Shown here in pieces: positions 51,533 through 60,914 of a stretch of 64,000 bases of DNA. Numbering within the stretch: the first letter of the stretch is position 1; each line of letters opens with the position of its first letter. The position numbers and the translations under genes are program-made. The notes beneath the pieces were generated by a model. It was not told the DNA's origin. It saw only the letters and a list, made by a program, of their open reading frames with translations, and ran no database searches. The stretch is from Agrococcus sediminis (GTDB taxonomy: Bacteria; Actinomycetota; Actinomycetes; Actinomycetales; Microbacteriaceae), in the NCBI RefSeq assembly GCF_007923295.1, contig NZ_VOIR01000015.1, forward strand, positions 76,161-140,160. Reading direction: 5' to 3'.

Positions 51533-52368
51533 CCGATCCCGGCCGCAGCGCGGACCACGACCCGGGCCAGGGCGACAGCCGCGGCCCCGACCTCGAGCTC
51601 CGCGCCGTGCGCGGCATGGGCGAGATCCGGCCGGGCAACGACCTGCCGGCGATCGTCGCCGACGCGCTCGCGCCGCTCGCGCCCCAGGACGGCGACATCG
51701 TCGTCGTCACGAGCAAGGTCGTCTCGAAGGCCGAGGGGCGCATCCGCCCGGCCGCCGAGCGCGAGCAGGCCATCACCGAGGAGTCGGTGCGCCTCGTCGC
51801 GTCGCGCGCGCACCCGGGCGGCATCACCCGCATCGTCGAGCACCGCACGGGCCTCGTGCTCGCGGCGGCGGGCGTCGACGCCTCGAACACCGACGACGGC
51901 ACGATCCTGCTGCTGCCGGTCGACTCGGATGCGTCGGCGCGGGCGATCGCCGAGCGGCTGCGGTCGCGCTTCGGCGCGGCCATCGGCGTCGTCGTGAGCG
52001 ACACGCTCGGGCGCGCCTGGCGCGTCGGGCAGACCGACGTCGCGATCGGCGCGGCCGGCGTGCGCGTGCTCGAGCCGGTCGGCACCGACGCCAACGGCCG
52101 GCCGCTGCTCGTCACCGCGCCCGCGATCGCCGACGAGATCGCCGGCGCCGCGGAGCTCGTCGCGGGCAAGGCCGACGGCGTGCCGGTGGTGCTCGTGCGC
52201 GGCCTCGGCCGGCACGTCACCGACCTCGACGAGCCCGGCGCGCGGCGCCTCGTGCGCCCGCCCGGCGACGACATGTTCCGCCTCGGCAGCGACGAGGCCT
52301 ACCGGGCCGGCCGCGAGGCGGGCAGGATCGACGCACTGGCAGAGGCGGGGGCGCAGCATGCAGGCTGA
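51529..52368 (+). CDS. cofE: Coenzyme F420-0:L-glutamate ligase
   Basis: A 279-residue enzyme adding glutamates to F420-0 with GTP. Family motifs: [58 protein letters not shown]. It corresponds to the N-terminal domain of mycobacterial FbiB only; the C-terminal FMN-reductase domain that reduces dehydro-F420-0 is absent. Overlaps with coaD (4 bases) and the MoxR gene (11 bases) show tight coupling. cofC and cofD lie 4-6 kb downstream. Confidence 0.93.
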   Translation: MTDPGRSADHDPGQGDSRGPDLELRAVRGMGEIRPGNDLPAIVADALAPLAPQDGDIVVVTSKVVSKAEGRIRPAAEREQAITEESVRLVASRAHPGGITRIVEHRTGLVLAAAGVDASNTDDGTILLLPVDSDASARAIAERLRSRFGAAIGVVVSDTLGRAWRVGQTDVAIGAAGVRVLEPVGTDANGRPLLVTAPAIADEIAGAAELVAGKADGVPVVLVRGLGRHVTDLDEPGARRLVRPPGDDMFRLGSDEAYRAGREAGRIDALAEAGAQHAG

Positions 52369-53341
52369 CGAGCAGGTCGAGGAGGCGGTGATCGAGCGCG
52401 CTCCCGGGCCGGCGTCCACGCCCGGTTCCCGCATCGAGGACGCCGTCGCATCCGTCATCTCGGGCAAGGCCGAGGAGATCCGCACCGTGCTCACGGTGCT
52501 GCTCGCCGAGGGCCACGTGCTGCTCGAGGATGTGCCGGGCGTCGGCAAGACGCAGCTCGCGCGCGCCTTCGCCGCGGCCGTCGGCGGCACGGTGCGGCGC
52601 ATCCAGTGCACGCCCGACCTGCTGCCGAGCGACATCACGGGCATGTCGGTGCTCGACCAGGGCACGGGCGAGCTGCGGTTCCAGCCCGGCCCGGTCTTCG
52701 CGAACATCGTCATCGCCGACGAGATCAACCGCGCGAGCCCCAAGACGCAGGCGGCGCTGCTCGAGTGCATGGCCGAGGGGCAGGTGACGGTCGACGGCGT
52801 CACGCACCGGCTGCCGACGCCGTTCCTCGTCGTCGCGACGCAGAACCCGATCGACATGGAGGGCACGTACGCGCTGCCCGAGGCGCAGCGCGACCGCTTC
52901 ATGGTGCGGCTCGAGGTGGGCTACCCCGACGAGGCCGCCGAGCTCGCGATGGTGCAGGCGCGCGAGACGGCGCAGCCGCTCGACGCCGTGCGGCCGGTGA
53001 CGACGCTCGACGAGTTCCGCGCCGACATCGCCGCGGCGCACGCGGTGCGCGCGCACGAGCTCGTCGAGCGCTACGCCGTGCGGCTCGCCCGCGCCACGCG
53101 CGAGCACGCCGACGTGCGGCTGGGTGCGAGCCCGCGCGCCACGCTGCAGCTCGTGCGGGCGGCGAAGGCCCGCGCGCACCTGCTGGGCCGCGACTGGCTC
53201 TCGCCCGACGACGTGAAGGCGCTCGCCGCGCACGTGCTGCCGCACCACCTGGTGCTGCACGACCCGCACGCGCGGCACGAGGACGCGCGGGCGGTCGTCG
53301 CCCAGGCGCTCGCCGGCACGGTCGCGCCCGTCATGCGCTGA
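52358..53341 (+). CDS. MoxR-family AAA+ ATPase
   Basis: A 327-residue AAA_3 ATPase. Walker [15 protein letters not shown], Walker [22 protein letters not shown], sensor 1 [24 protein letters not shown], and a lid domain from about 230. MoxR proteins act as chaperones that activate neighbouring proteins, often with DUF58 and transglutaminase-like partners, as here. The start lies inside the cofE end. Confidence 0.92.
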   Translation: MQADEQVEEAVIERAPGPASTPGSRIEDAVASVISGKAEEIRTVLTVLLAEGHVLLEDVPGVGKTQLARAFAAAVGGTVRRIQCTPDLLPSDITGMSVLDQGTGELRFQPGPVFANIVIADEINRASPKTQAALLECMAEGQVTVDGVTHRLPTPFLVVATQNPIDMEGTYALPEAQRDRFMVRLEVGYPDEAAELAMVQARETAQPLDAVRPVTTLDEFRADIAAAHAVRAHELVERYAVRLARATREHADVRLGASPRATLQLVRAAKARAHLLGRDWLSPDDVKALAAHVLPHHLVLHDPHARHEDARAVVAQALAGTVAPVMR

Positions 53342-54447
53342 TGGCCGAGCGCGCTGCCGCGAGGGACCGCACGCGGTCCAGGCCGACGGCGCGCGGCGTG
53401 GCGCTCACGCTCGTCGGGGCGGGCCTCGTGCTCGCCGCCTACTGGGAGCGGCAGGTCGTGCTGCTCGTGCCCGCCGCGCTGTGCCTCGCCGTCGTGCTGC
53501 TGGGCGCCTGGTGGTCGATCGGCGCGGTCGGCAGCCTGCGCCTCCTCGCGCCCGGCGTGCTGCCGGAGGGGCAGGATGCGGTGCTGCGCATCGCGGGCGA
53601 CGTGCGGCACGCGGGCGCCGAGTGGGCGACGTGGGCGCCCGGCCCCGAGCGGTACCTGCACCTCGAGGGCGAGCTCGACGCGCAGGGGCGCGACGCGGTG
53701 CCGCTCGGCGCGCACCCGCGCGGCCGCTGGCGGCTCGCGCCGGTCGAGGTGAGCGCGCTCGACCCGTTCCGCGTCGTGCGCACGACGCGCACGATCGACC
53801 CGCGCGCGAGCCTCGTCGTGGGACCCGAGGTGCTCGAGGTGCCGTCGGCGTCGCTGCGCTCCAACCGCGAGCAGGGCCGCATCGCCCAGTCGCGCACCGC
53901 CGACGACGTGGACGCGATGGTGCGCCAGTGGCGGCCGGGCGACCCGCAGCGGCGGGTGCACTGGCGGCAGAGCGCGAAGCGCGGCGAGCTCATGGTGCGG
54001 CAGGAGGCGAATCCCGCGACCGACGACGACGTCGTCCTCGTCGACACCGCTGGCGCCGCGGGCCTCGGCCGCGACGCGGAGGACCGGCTCGCGCGCGCGG
54101 CGTGCTCGATCGCGCGGGCGCTCGCCGGCCGCGACCGGGTCGTGCAGGTGCGCGAGACGGGCGAGCCGAGCATCCTCGCGGCCGACTGGCGCGATCTGCA
54201 GTCGGCGCTCGCGGCCTTCGCGTCGCTGCGCGCGCGGGCGCCAGAGGCGCCGCCCGCCCGTGACGGCGCATCCGCCCACGTCGTCGCCCTCGAGGAGTCG
54301 GCGCCGGAGCAGTGGACGTTGACGCCGGGCTCGACCCTGTGGCTCGTGGCCGCGCGCGACGCGCCGCCGCGCCGCATCGCGCCCGGGTCGCGGGTGCGCA
54401 GCGTGCGCTGGATCGACCGTGTCGGCCCGGTGCGGGAGCTGCCGTGA
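53341..54447 (+). CDS. DUF58 protein, partner of the MoxR ATPase
   Basis: A 368-residue protein with two N-terminal helices (about 19-36, 40-60), then an outer or membrane-proximal beta domain and the DUF58 signature VRQWRPGDPQRRVHWRQSAKRGELMVRQE near 198-225, which precedes a von-Willebrand-A-like region (VVLVDTAGA). TGATG overlap with moxR. Found in MoxR-DUF58-transglutaminase operons of unknown, probably envelope-related function. Confidence 0.88.
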   Translation: MAERAAARDRTRSRPTARGVALTLVGAGLVLAAYWERQVVLLVPAALCLAVVLLGAWWSIGAVGSLRLLAPGVLPEGQDAVLRIAGDVRHAGAEWATWAPGPERYLHLEGELDAQGRDAVPLGAHPRGRWRLAPVEVSALDPFRVVRTTRTIDPRASLVVGPEVLEVPSASLRSNREQGRIAQSRTADDVDAMVRQWRPGDPQRRVHWRQSAKRGELMVRQEANPATDDDVVLVDTAGAAGLGRDAEDRLARAACSIARALAGRDRVVQVRETGEPSILAADWRDLQSALAAFASLRARAPEAPPARDGASAHVVALEESAPEQWTLTPGSTLWLVAARDAPPRRIAPGSRVRSVRWIDRVGPVRELP

Positions 54448-56714
54448 GCACCGTCGCGCGCGAACGCCCCGCCGCCCGGCCCACCGGTGCGCCCGCGGGC
54501 GTCCCGCCCCGCGCCGAGCTGCCGGCCGAGCACGGCCGGCGACGGCTGCGCGCCGGGCCGGTCGAGACCGTCGCGCTCGCGGTGCTGCCCGTCGCGTGGC
54601 TGTGGTCGACGCAGGAGGTGCTGGGGCAGGACTGGCTGTGGCCCGTCGTCGGCGCCGTCGTCTCGATGGCGCTCGTCGCCGGGCTCGTGCGAGCCGTCTG
54701 GCCGGCCTTCGCGGGCACCGCCGCCGCGGCGCTCGTGGGCGCCGGCTGGGTGACCGCCGTCTCGGCGCCCGACGAGGCCCTGCTCGGCGTGATCCCGACG
54801 CCCGAGGCGCTGCGCGCGACGATGGCGGTGCTCGGCGAGGGGGTGCAGTCGATCGCGTGGGCGCTCTCGACGCCGATCGACGCCGAGGGCGCGGTGCTCG
54901 CGGCCGTGGTCGCAGCGGCCGTGGTGCTCACGGTCTTCGTCGACCTGCTCGGGCACGGGCTGCGCGCGCCGGCGATCGCCGTGCTCTGCTGCGCGGTGGC
55001 GCTCGTGCTGCCGATCGCGTTCCGCATCGACGTGCCCTGGTTCCACGCGCTCCCGGGCGTGGCGGCCGCGGCGCTCGCGCTCGCGGCGCCGACGATCGAC
55101 GACCGGGTCGCGCTCGGCCGCGGATGGGTCGCTCCCGTCGCGCTCGTCGCGGTCGCGGCCGTGCTCGCGGCGGCCGTGCCGCTCGTGGCGCCGAGCCCGC
55201 GCGAGAGCACGCTCGACCTGCCGACGGTCGAGGACCTGCTGCGGCCGACGACGCCGGTGCTGCGCACCGACATCGAACTCGGCGACGAGCTGCGCAGGCC
55301 CGAGGCGCGGCCCGTCTTCACCTACTCGACGACCGACGGCGGCCCGATCGTGACGCGGCTCATGACGCTGCCGCTCGCCGGCCCCGACGGCTTCCTCGCG
55401 CTGCCGCCCGAGGCGGCGCAGCCGAGCCCGCTCGTCGAGGGCGCCGACCTCGGCCTCGCGATGCAGATGACGGTGCGGATGAGCGACGTGCGCGCCGAGG
55501 GGCTGCCGACGCCCGAGCGCGCCTCGGGCGTCGAGCCGCCGGAGGGCGCCCGCTGGGACGACGCGAACGACGCGCTGCGCATCGAGGGCTCGCTCGAGAC
55601 CGCCGGCCTCGAGTACGTCGCCGCGGGCTCGCGCTCGACGCCGCTCGCCGAGCTGGCGGGGGCCGCCTCGACGGGCCACGACGAGCTGCTCGCGCTGCCC
55701 GACGCCGCCGCCGCGATCGGCCGGCAGGGCGCGGCGCTCGTGCAGCCCGGGATGACCGCCGCCGAGCGCGTGCGGGCCGTGCACGCCTTCATGACCGAGG
55801 GCGTCTGGGACTACTCCGAGCAGCTCGACCTGCCGGGCTTCGGCGGCGCGGGCGGCGACGGCTGGGCGGCGCTCGAGGGCTTCCTCGAGACGCGCAGCGG
55901 CTACTGCGTGCACTACGCGAGCGCCACGGCGGCGCTGCTGCGGGGCGCGGGCGTGCCGACCCGGGTCGTCGTCGGGTTCCTGCCCGGCAGCGAGATCAGC
56001 GGCGGCTTCGCCGTGTCGACGAACGACATGCACGCGTGGGCGGAGTCGTGGGTCGACGGGCACGGCTGGGTGCGCGTCGAGACGACGCCCGGCGCGGGCG
56101 CGGGCGACGCCTCGCCGAGCCCCGAGGACGACGAGCAGACGCAGGCGCCGACGCGCACCCCGGAGCCGACGCCGACCGACGCGGCGCCGACGAGCACGCC
56201 CACCCCCTCGGCGGCGCCGAGCCCGGGCGCGCCGGAGCCGGGCGCCTCGGATGCCCCCGGGGAGGGCGCCGGGCCTGGCGGCATCGACCCGGCGGTGCTG
56301 CGCGCCTGGCTGCTCGGCATCGGCGCGCTGCTGCTGCTCGCGCTGCCGTGGGCGGTGCGGCAGGCGCAGCGGGCCGTGCGGCTGCGACGCGGGGCTCCTG
56401 GCGCCTGGCAGGAGCTGCGGGCGGCGCTCGCGGATGCGGGCGTGCGGCTGCCGGCGTCGGCCACGCCGGGCGACGTGCAGGCGGCGATCGCGGCTCGTGT
56501 GCCGCCGGATGCGGCCGCCGCGGCCGATCGCGTGCGGCTCGCCGCGGAGCGCGCCGCGTTCGCGGGCGGCCCGCGCGAGCCGGGGGCGTGCGACGCGGAT
56601 GTGCGGATCGCTGCGCGCGGGCTCGTCGCGTCGCTGCCGCCCTGGCGGAGAGCGCTGTCGACCGCGCTGCCGCCGAGCCTCGTGCGGGTCGTGCCGCCGC
56701 TCGACGTCGCCTGA
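54444..56714 (+). CDS. Membrane-bound transglutaminase-like protein
   Basis: A 756-residue TgpA-type protein. Helices at about 38-210 form an N-terminal membrane domain; a large outer domain follows with the papain-like transglutaminase core: nucleophile C488 (SGYCVHYASATAALLRGAGVPTR), H530 (NDMHAWAESW) and E546 (VRVETTPG) where most relatives have Asp. A Ser/Thr/Pro-rich linker (PTRTPEPTPTDAAPTSTPTP) leads to a last helix at about 621-638 and a cytosolic tail. GTG overlaps the DUF58 stop. It may cross-link or cleave surface proteins; substrates unknown. Confidence 0.88.
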   Translation: MSTVARERPAARPTGAPAGVPPRAELPAEHGRRRLRAGPVETVALAVLPVAWLWSTQEVLGQDWLWPVVGAVVSMALVAGLVRAVWPAFAGTAAAALVGAGWVTAVSAPDEALLGVIPTPEALRATMAVLGEGVQSIAWALSTPIDAEGAVLAAVVAAAVVLTVFVDLLGHGLRAPAIAVLCCAVALVLPIAFRIDVPWFHALPGVAAAALALAAPTIDDRVALGRGWVAPVALVAVAAVLAAAVPLVAPSPRESTLDLPTVEDLLRPTTPVLRTDIELGDELRRPEARPVFTYSTTDGGPIVTRLMTLPLAGPDGFLALPPEAAQPSPLVEGADLGLAMQMTVRMSDVRAEGLPTPERASGVEPPEGARWDDANDALRIEGSLETAGLEYVAAGSRSTPLAELAGAASTGHDELLALPDAAAAIGRQGAALVQPGMTAAERVRAVHAFMTEGVWDYSEQLDLPGFGGAGGDGWAALEGFLETRSGYCVHYASATAALLRGAGVPTRVVVGFLPGSEISGGFAVSTNDMHAWAESWVDGHGWVRVETTPGAGAGDASPSPEDDEQTQAPTRTPEPTPTDAAPTSTPTPSAAPSPGAPEPGASDAPGEGAGPGGIDPAVLRAWLLGIGALLLLALPWAVRQAQRAVRLRRGAPGAWQELRAALADAGVRLPASATPGDVQAAIAARVPPDAAAAADRVRLAAERAAFAGGPREPGACDADVRIAARGLVASLPPWRRALSTALPPSLVRVVPPLDVA

Positions 56715-56770
56715 CCGTCCCGCGGGGCGGCCGCGTCCGTCCGCGGTCCGGGGCGGCGTCCGGGCCGACG

Positions 56771-56783
56771 TAGGCTGGGCGGC
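56771..56783 (+). promoter_or_regulatory. Leaderless -10 box (TAGGCT) of cofC
   Basis: TAGGCT at 56771-56776, GGGCGGC, then ATG at 56784. It is identical over these 13 bases to the coaD promoter. Confidence 0.5.
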
Positions 56784-57392
56784 ATGCAGCGCTGGTCGAT
56801 CGTGATCCCCGTCAAGGGCTCGGTCGGCAAGTCGCGCCTCGACGCGGGCGACGCCCGCGCGGCGCTCGCGATCGCCTTCGCGCGCGACGCCATCGCCGCC
56901 GCGCGCGCCTGCGACGCCGTCGACCTCGTGGTCGTGGTCAGCTGCGACCCGCAGGTGACCGTCGGGCTCGATCGCATCCAGGTCGTCGACGACCCGTGCA
57001 CGGGCCTGCACGCCGCGATCGCCGCTGGCCTCGCGACGCTCGACCCGGCCGCGCCTGCCGCGGTGCTGCTCGGCGACCTGCCCGCGCTCACTGCCGACGA
57101 GCTCGACGCCGCGCTCGCGCTCGCCGCGGGGGAGCACCGCTCGTTCGTGCCCGACGCGATCGCCACGGGCACCACGATGCTCGCGGCGACGCGGGCGGAT
57201 GCGCTCCGGCCGCGCTTCGGGCCGGGCTCGGCCGAGCTGCACCGCGACGCGGGGCACGTCGAGCTGCCGGTCGCGCCGGGGTCGGGGCTGCGTCTCGACG
57301 TCGACGAGCTCGCCGACCTGCACGCGGCCATCGACGTCGGCGTCGGCGCGCACACGCGCGCGGTGCTGCAGCAGGCATCGCTCTCGGCGTAG
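56784..57392 (+). CDS. cofC: 2-phospho-L-lactate (or PEP) guanylyltransferase
   Basis: A 202-residue nucleotidyltransferase (CofC, FbiD). Motifs: IVIPVKGSVGKSRL at the N-terminus and VLLGDLPALTADEL for metal and GTP, then ATGTTML and FGPGSAELHRDAG. It makes lactyl- or, in mycobacteria, enolpyruvyl-diphospho-guanosine as donor for CofD. The leaderless TAGGCT box supports ATG 56784. The convergent cofD lies beyond a repeat array. Confidence 0.93.
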   Translation: MQRWSIVIPVKGSVGKSRLDAGDARAALAIAFARDAIAAARACDAVDLVVVVSCDPQVTVGLDRIQVVDDPCTGLHAAIAAGLATLDPAAPAAVLLGDLPALTADELDAALALAAGEHRSFVPDAIATGTTMLAATRADALRPRFGPGSAELHRDAGHVELPVAPGSGLRLDVDELADLHAAIDVGVGAHTRAVLQQASLSA

Positions 57393-57417
57393 CCGCGCCG
57401 CGCCGCCGCCTCGCCCG

Positions 57418-58051
57418 CTGGTCGAGCCGCGTGGCCGCCGGAGGCGGCTGCGCGAGTCGAGACCACCCTGCTGCTGGCGTGCGGCGTGGTCTCGACTCGG
57501 GCCGTGCCCTGCGGGCGCGGCCCGGCTCGACCAGCGAGGGGTTCAGCCGCCGCCCCGCCCCGCCCGCTGGTCGAGCCGCGCCGCCGCCGGAGGCGGCTGC
57601 GCGAGTCGAGACCACCCTGCTGCTGGCGTGCGCCGTGGTCTCGACTCGGGCCGTGCCTGCGGCGCGGCCCGGCTCGACCAGCAAGGGGTTCAGCCGCCGC
57701 CCCGCCCCGCCCCGCTGGTCGAGCCGCGCGGCCGCCGGAGGCGGCTGCGCGAGTCGAGACCACCCTGCCGCCGGCGTGCGCCGTGGTCTCGACTCGGGCC
57801 GTGCCTGCGGCGCGGCCCGGCTCGACCAGCGAGGGGTTCAGCGGCCGCCCCGCCCAGCCCGCTGGTCGAGCCGCGCGGCCGCCGGAGGCGGCTGCGCGAG
57901 TCGAGACCACACTGCTGCTGGCGTGCGCCGTGGTCTCGACTCGGGCCGTGCCCTGCGGGCGCGGCCCGGCTCGACCGGCGTGGGGGCGCACGCTGGCGTG
58001 CGCCGTGGTCTCGACTCGGGCCGTGCCTGCGGCGCGGCCCGGCTCGACCAG
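57418..58051. repeat. Array of head-to-head inverted elements, about 148-bp period
   Basis: These bases lie between convergent cofC and cofD and hold no gene. Four tandem units begin at 57418, 57567, 57715 and 57862. Each has an A element (CTGGTCGAGC to GAGTCGAGACCAC, for example 57418-57466, with a GCCGCCGGAGGCGGC hairpin core) and an inverted B element (GTGGTCTCGACTC to GCTCGACCAG, for example 57486-57534). A lone B element ends the array (58005-58051). The ends match the 41.5-kb array. Copies are almost identical, implying recent duplication or gene conversion. Confidence 0.88.
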
Positions 58052-58063
58052 CGAAGGGGGCGC

Positions 58064-59035
58064 TCAGCCCGCGAGGCGCGCCGCGAGCGCGAGCGCGTCG
58101 GCCGCGACCTGCTGCGCGGGCGCGCCGGGGGTCAGCAGCAGCGGCCTCGCCTCGGCGACGATGCCGAGCTCCGCGAGCCGCGGGACGGCCGCCGCATCCT
58201 GCTCGGCCACGAGCCAGCCGTCGAGCAGCCCGTCATCGGACCGCGCCCCGTAGTGCGCGGCGACCGCCGCCGCATCCGTCTCGACGCCGATGGTCGCGAG
58301 GCACGCCGCCGCCATGCCGCGGAGCGCCTGCCCGCCGATGATGGGCGAGACGCCCACGACCGGCGCCCGCGCCGTCTCGATCGCGTCGCGCACGCCCGGG
58401 ATGCCGACGATCGTGCCGATCGAGACGACCGGGTTCGACGGCGCGACGAGCAGCACGTCGGCCCCGGCGATCGCCGCCCGCGCGGCGTGCGAGATGCGCG
58501 ACCGCTCGAGGCCGTGCTGCACGAAGCGACGCGCCGGCAGCTGCGCCCTCGTGCGCACCCACCACTCCTCGAAGTGCAGCACGCCCTCGTCGGTCACGAC
58601 GTGCGTGGGCACCTCGTCGTTCGTGACCGGCAGCAGCGTCGCGCCGATCGGCCAGCGGGCCGCGAGCCGCGCGGTCGCCTCGGTGAGGTCGGCGCCGTCG
58701 CGCAGCAGCGCCGTGCGCGCGAGGTGGGTGCCGAGGTCGAGGTCGCCGAGCGTGAACCACGGCCAGCCCACCCCATAGGCGGCGAGCTCGCCGGCGACGC
58801 GCTCGCTCTCGCCCGCGCGGCCCCAGCCGCGCTCGGCATCGTTGACGCCCGCGAGCGCGTACAGGAGCGAGTCGAGGTCGGGGCAGACCTTCACGCCCGA
58901 GAGCCACATGTCGTCGCCGACGTTCGCGACGACCGTGATCTCGGCCGCATCGCCGTGCGCGGCGCGCGCGGCGTCGCGCAGCCCGAGCGCGAAGCGCGCC
59001 CCGCCGACGCCGCCGGCCAGCACCGTGATCCTCAC
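58064..59035 (-). CDS. cofD: 2-phospho-L-lactate transferase
   Basis: A 323-residue enzyme (CofD, FbiA) joining the activated phospholactyl or enolpyruvyl unit to FO, giving F420-0 or its dehydro form. Motifs: ITVLAGGVGGARFALGL, VVANVGDDMWLSGVKVCPDLDSLLYALAG, and PSNPVVSIGTIVGIPG. GTG 59035 overlaps the ATPase stop (GTGA), placing cofD in the operon of the F420-0-type importer. Confidence 0.94.
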   Translation of the reverse strand: MRITVLAGGVGGARFALGLRDAARAAHGDAAEITVVANVGDDMWLSGVKVCPDLDSLLYALAGVNDAERGWGRAGESERVAGELAAYGVGWPWFTLGDLDLGTHLARTALLRDGADLTEATARLAARWPIGATLLPVTNDEVPTHVVTDEGVLHFEEWWVRTRAQLPARRFVQHGLERSRISHAARAAIAGADVLLVAPSNPVVSIGTIVGIPGVRDAIETARAPVVGVSPIIGGQALRGMAAACLATIGVETDAAAVAAHYGARSDDGLLDGWLVAEQDAAAVPRLAELGIVAEARPLLLTPGAPAQQVAADALALAARLAG

Positions 59036-59856
59036 GGCTCCATCCTGCGGTAGCGGATCGCCACCCCGCCAGGGGCGGCGTCGATCTCGGCCTCCACGCC
59101 GTAGACGGCACGGATGCGCTCGGGCGTCAGCACCGCATCCGGCACCCCCTCCGCCACCACCCGGCCGCGGTCGACGAGCACCACCCGGTCGGCGTGCGTC
59201 GCCGCGAGCGCGAGGTCGTGGACGGTCATCACGACCGGGCGGTCGGCGGCGAGCCGCCGCACGAGCTGCAGCAGCTCGAGCTGCCAGGCGACGTCGAGGT
59301 GGTTCGTCGGCTCGTCGAGCAGCAGCAGCCGCGGCTGCTGCGCGAGCGCGCGGGCCACGTGCACGCGCTGCAGCTCGCCGCCCGAGAGCTCGCCGAGCGG
59401 CCGGTCGGCGAGCCCGGCGGCGCCGGCGTCGGCGAGGGCCGCCTCGACGAGCCGCTCGTCGCCGAGCGAGAAGCCGAGCATGCGGTGATGCGGCGTGCGG
59501 CCGAGCCGCACCGCCTCGCGCGCCGTCAGCTGCGGCACCGCATCCGCCGTCTGCTCGACGAGCGCCACGCGGCGGGCGCGCTCGCGCGGCGGGAGCGCGC
59601 CGGGTCCTGCGAGCGCGGCGCCGTCGAGCAGCACGGCGCCCCCGCGCCGCGCACGCTCGGGGAGCACCCCCGCGATCGCGCGGAGCATCGTCGACTTGCC
59701 CGCCCCGTTCGGGCCGACGAGCGCGGTAATGGCGCCCGTCGGAGCGTGCCACGAGGCCGCGTCGACGAGCGCGCGGCCGCGCACGGCGACCGTCAGCCCG
59801 CGCACCGCGAGGCCCGTCGTCGCCCCCGTCGCGCCGCTCGCCGCCGCGGCGCTCAC
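59032..59856 (-). CDS. ABC ATPase of the F420-0-type importer
   Basis: A 274-residue FecE/BtuD-type ATPase. Walker A GPNGAGKSTM, signature LSGGELQR, Walker B LLLLDEPTNHLDV and switch TVHDLALAA. The family is that of siderophore, heme and cobalamin importers, but a subset encoded beside cofD is proposed to import F420-0 or a precursor. GTGA overlaps on both sides link it to the permease and cofD. Confidence 0.88.
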   Translation of the reverse strand: MSAAAASGATGATTGLAVRGLTVAVRGRALVDAASWHAPTGAITALVGPNGAGKSTMLRAIAGVLPERARRGGAVLLDGAALAGPGALPPRERARRVALVEQTADAVPQLTAREAVRLGRTPHHRMLGFSLGDERLVEAALADAGAAGLADRPLGELSGGELQRVHVARALAQQPRLLLLDEPTNHLDVAWQLELLQLVRRLAADRPVVMTVHDLALAATHADRVVLVDRGRVVAEGVPDAVLTPERIRAVYGVEAEIDAAPGGVAIRYRRMEP

Positions 59857-60914
59857 GTGCGCACCCGCCCGGTGAGCATGAGCGCGGCGAAGACGGGCGC
59901 GCCGAGCAGCGCCGTGACGATGCCCACCGGCAGCTCGCGCGGGTCGAACGCGGCGCGCGCGACGGTGTCGGCGACGAGCAGCACGATCGCGCCGGCGAGC
60001 CCCGACGCGGGCAGCAGCAGCGCGTGCGAGGCGCCCACGACGAGCCGCACCGCGTGCGGCACGACGAGCCCGACGAAGCCGATCGCGCCCGAGACCGACA
60101 CGAGCACGCCGGTCACGAGCGCGCACGCGACGAGCAGCGCCCAGCGGGTGCGCCGCGCGTCGACGCCGAGCGCGCCCGCCGCGCTGTCGCCGAGCGCGAG
60201 CGCGTCGAGCAGCCGCCCGCTCACGAGCAGCGGCAGCGCGAGCGCCGCCCCCACGAGCGCGATCGCGGCGGTCTGCCACGTCGAGGCGGCGAGCGAGCCG
60301 AGCAGCCACGCGAGGATCTCGCGGAAGGCGTCGCCGTCGGCGCGCCAGAAGATCGCGAGGCTCACGAGGGCGCCGGCGGCGGATGCGACGACGACGCCCG
60401 CGAGCACGGTGCGGGTGGGCGTCGCCCCGCCCGCGGCCCCGGCGAGCCCGAGCGTCGCGAGCAGCGCGAGCAGCGCCCCGGCGAACGCCGCGACCGGCAG
60501 CACGGCCGCGAGCCCTGCGACGAGCACGAGCACGGCGCCGACCGAGGCTCCCGAGGAGACGCCCAGCAGGTAGGGGTCCGCGAGCGGGTTGCGCACGAGC
60601 GCCTGCATGACGGCGCCGACGATCGCGAGCCCGGCGCCGACGGCGCACGCGGCCACGATCCGGGGCAGGCGCAGGTCGACGACGATCGCGTCGCCGACCG
60701 CGTCGAGCGGGCTCGAGCCGATGCCGAGGCGCGCGCCCACCGCGGCGAGCGCGTCGGCCGGGGCGACGCCGGCGGCGCCGATCGACGCGGCACCGAGCGC
60801 GAGCGCGAGCAGCAGCGCGGCGAGCAGCGCCAGCGCCACGAGGCGCCGCCCGCGCCGCGGCGCGGTTCCGGCCGCCTGCCCGGCTACGGCCCGGCGCGGT
60901 GCCGTGCGGGTCAT
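59853..60914 (-). CDS. ABC permease of the F420-0-type importer (FecCD family)
   Basis: A 353-residue permease with about ten helices. FecCD motifs: LRLPRIVAACAVGAGLAIVGAVMQALVRNPLADPYLLGVSSGASVGA, and later GFVGLVVPHAVRLVVG and ELPVGIVTALLGAPVFAALML (quoted in parts). ATG overlaps the binding-protein stop. Its genomic position beside cofD, as in other actinobacteria, is the reason for the F420-0 assignment; iron-siderophore transport is the alternative. Confidence 0.88.
   Translation of the reverse strand: MTRTAPRRAVAGQAAGTAPRRGRRLVALALLAALLLALALGAASIGAAGVAPADALAAVGARLGIGSSPLDAVGDAIVVDLRLPRIVAACAVGAGLAIVGAVMQALVRNPLADPYLLGVSSGASVGAVLVLVAGLAAVLPVAAFAGALLALLATLGLAGAAGGATPTRTVLAGVVVASAAGALVSLAIFWRADGDAFREILAWLLGSLAASTWQTAAIALVGAALALPLLVSGRLLDALALGDSAAGALGVDARRTRWALLVACALVTGVLVSVSGAIGFVGLVVPHAVRLVVGASHALLLPASGLAGAIVLLVADTVARAAFDPRELPVGIVTALLGAPVFAALMLTGRVRT

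Noticed and set aside
57418-58051. Protein-coding gene inside the repeat region
   Set aside because: Frames crossing it translate to repeated Arg/Ala/Pro/Gly strings that follow the DNA repeat, with no start signal or family match.
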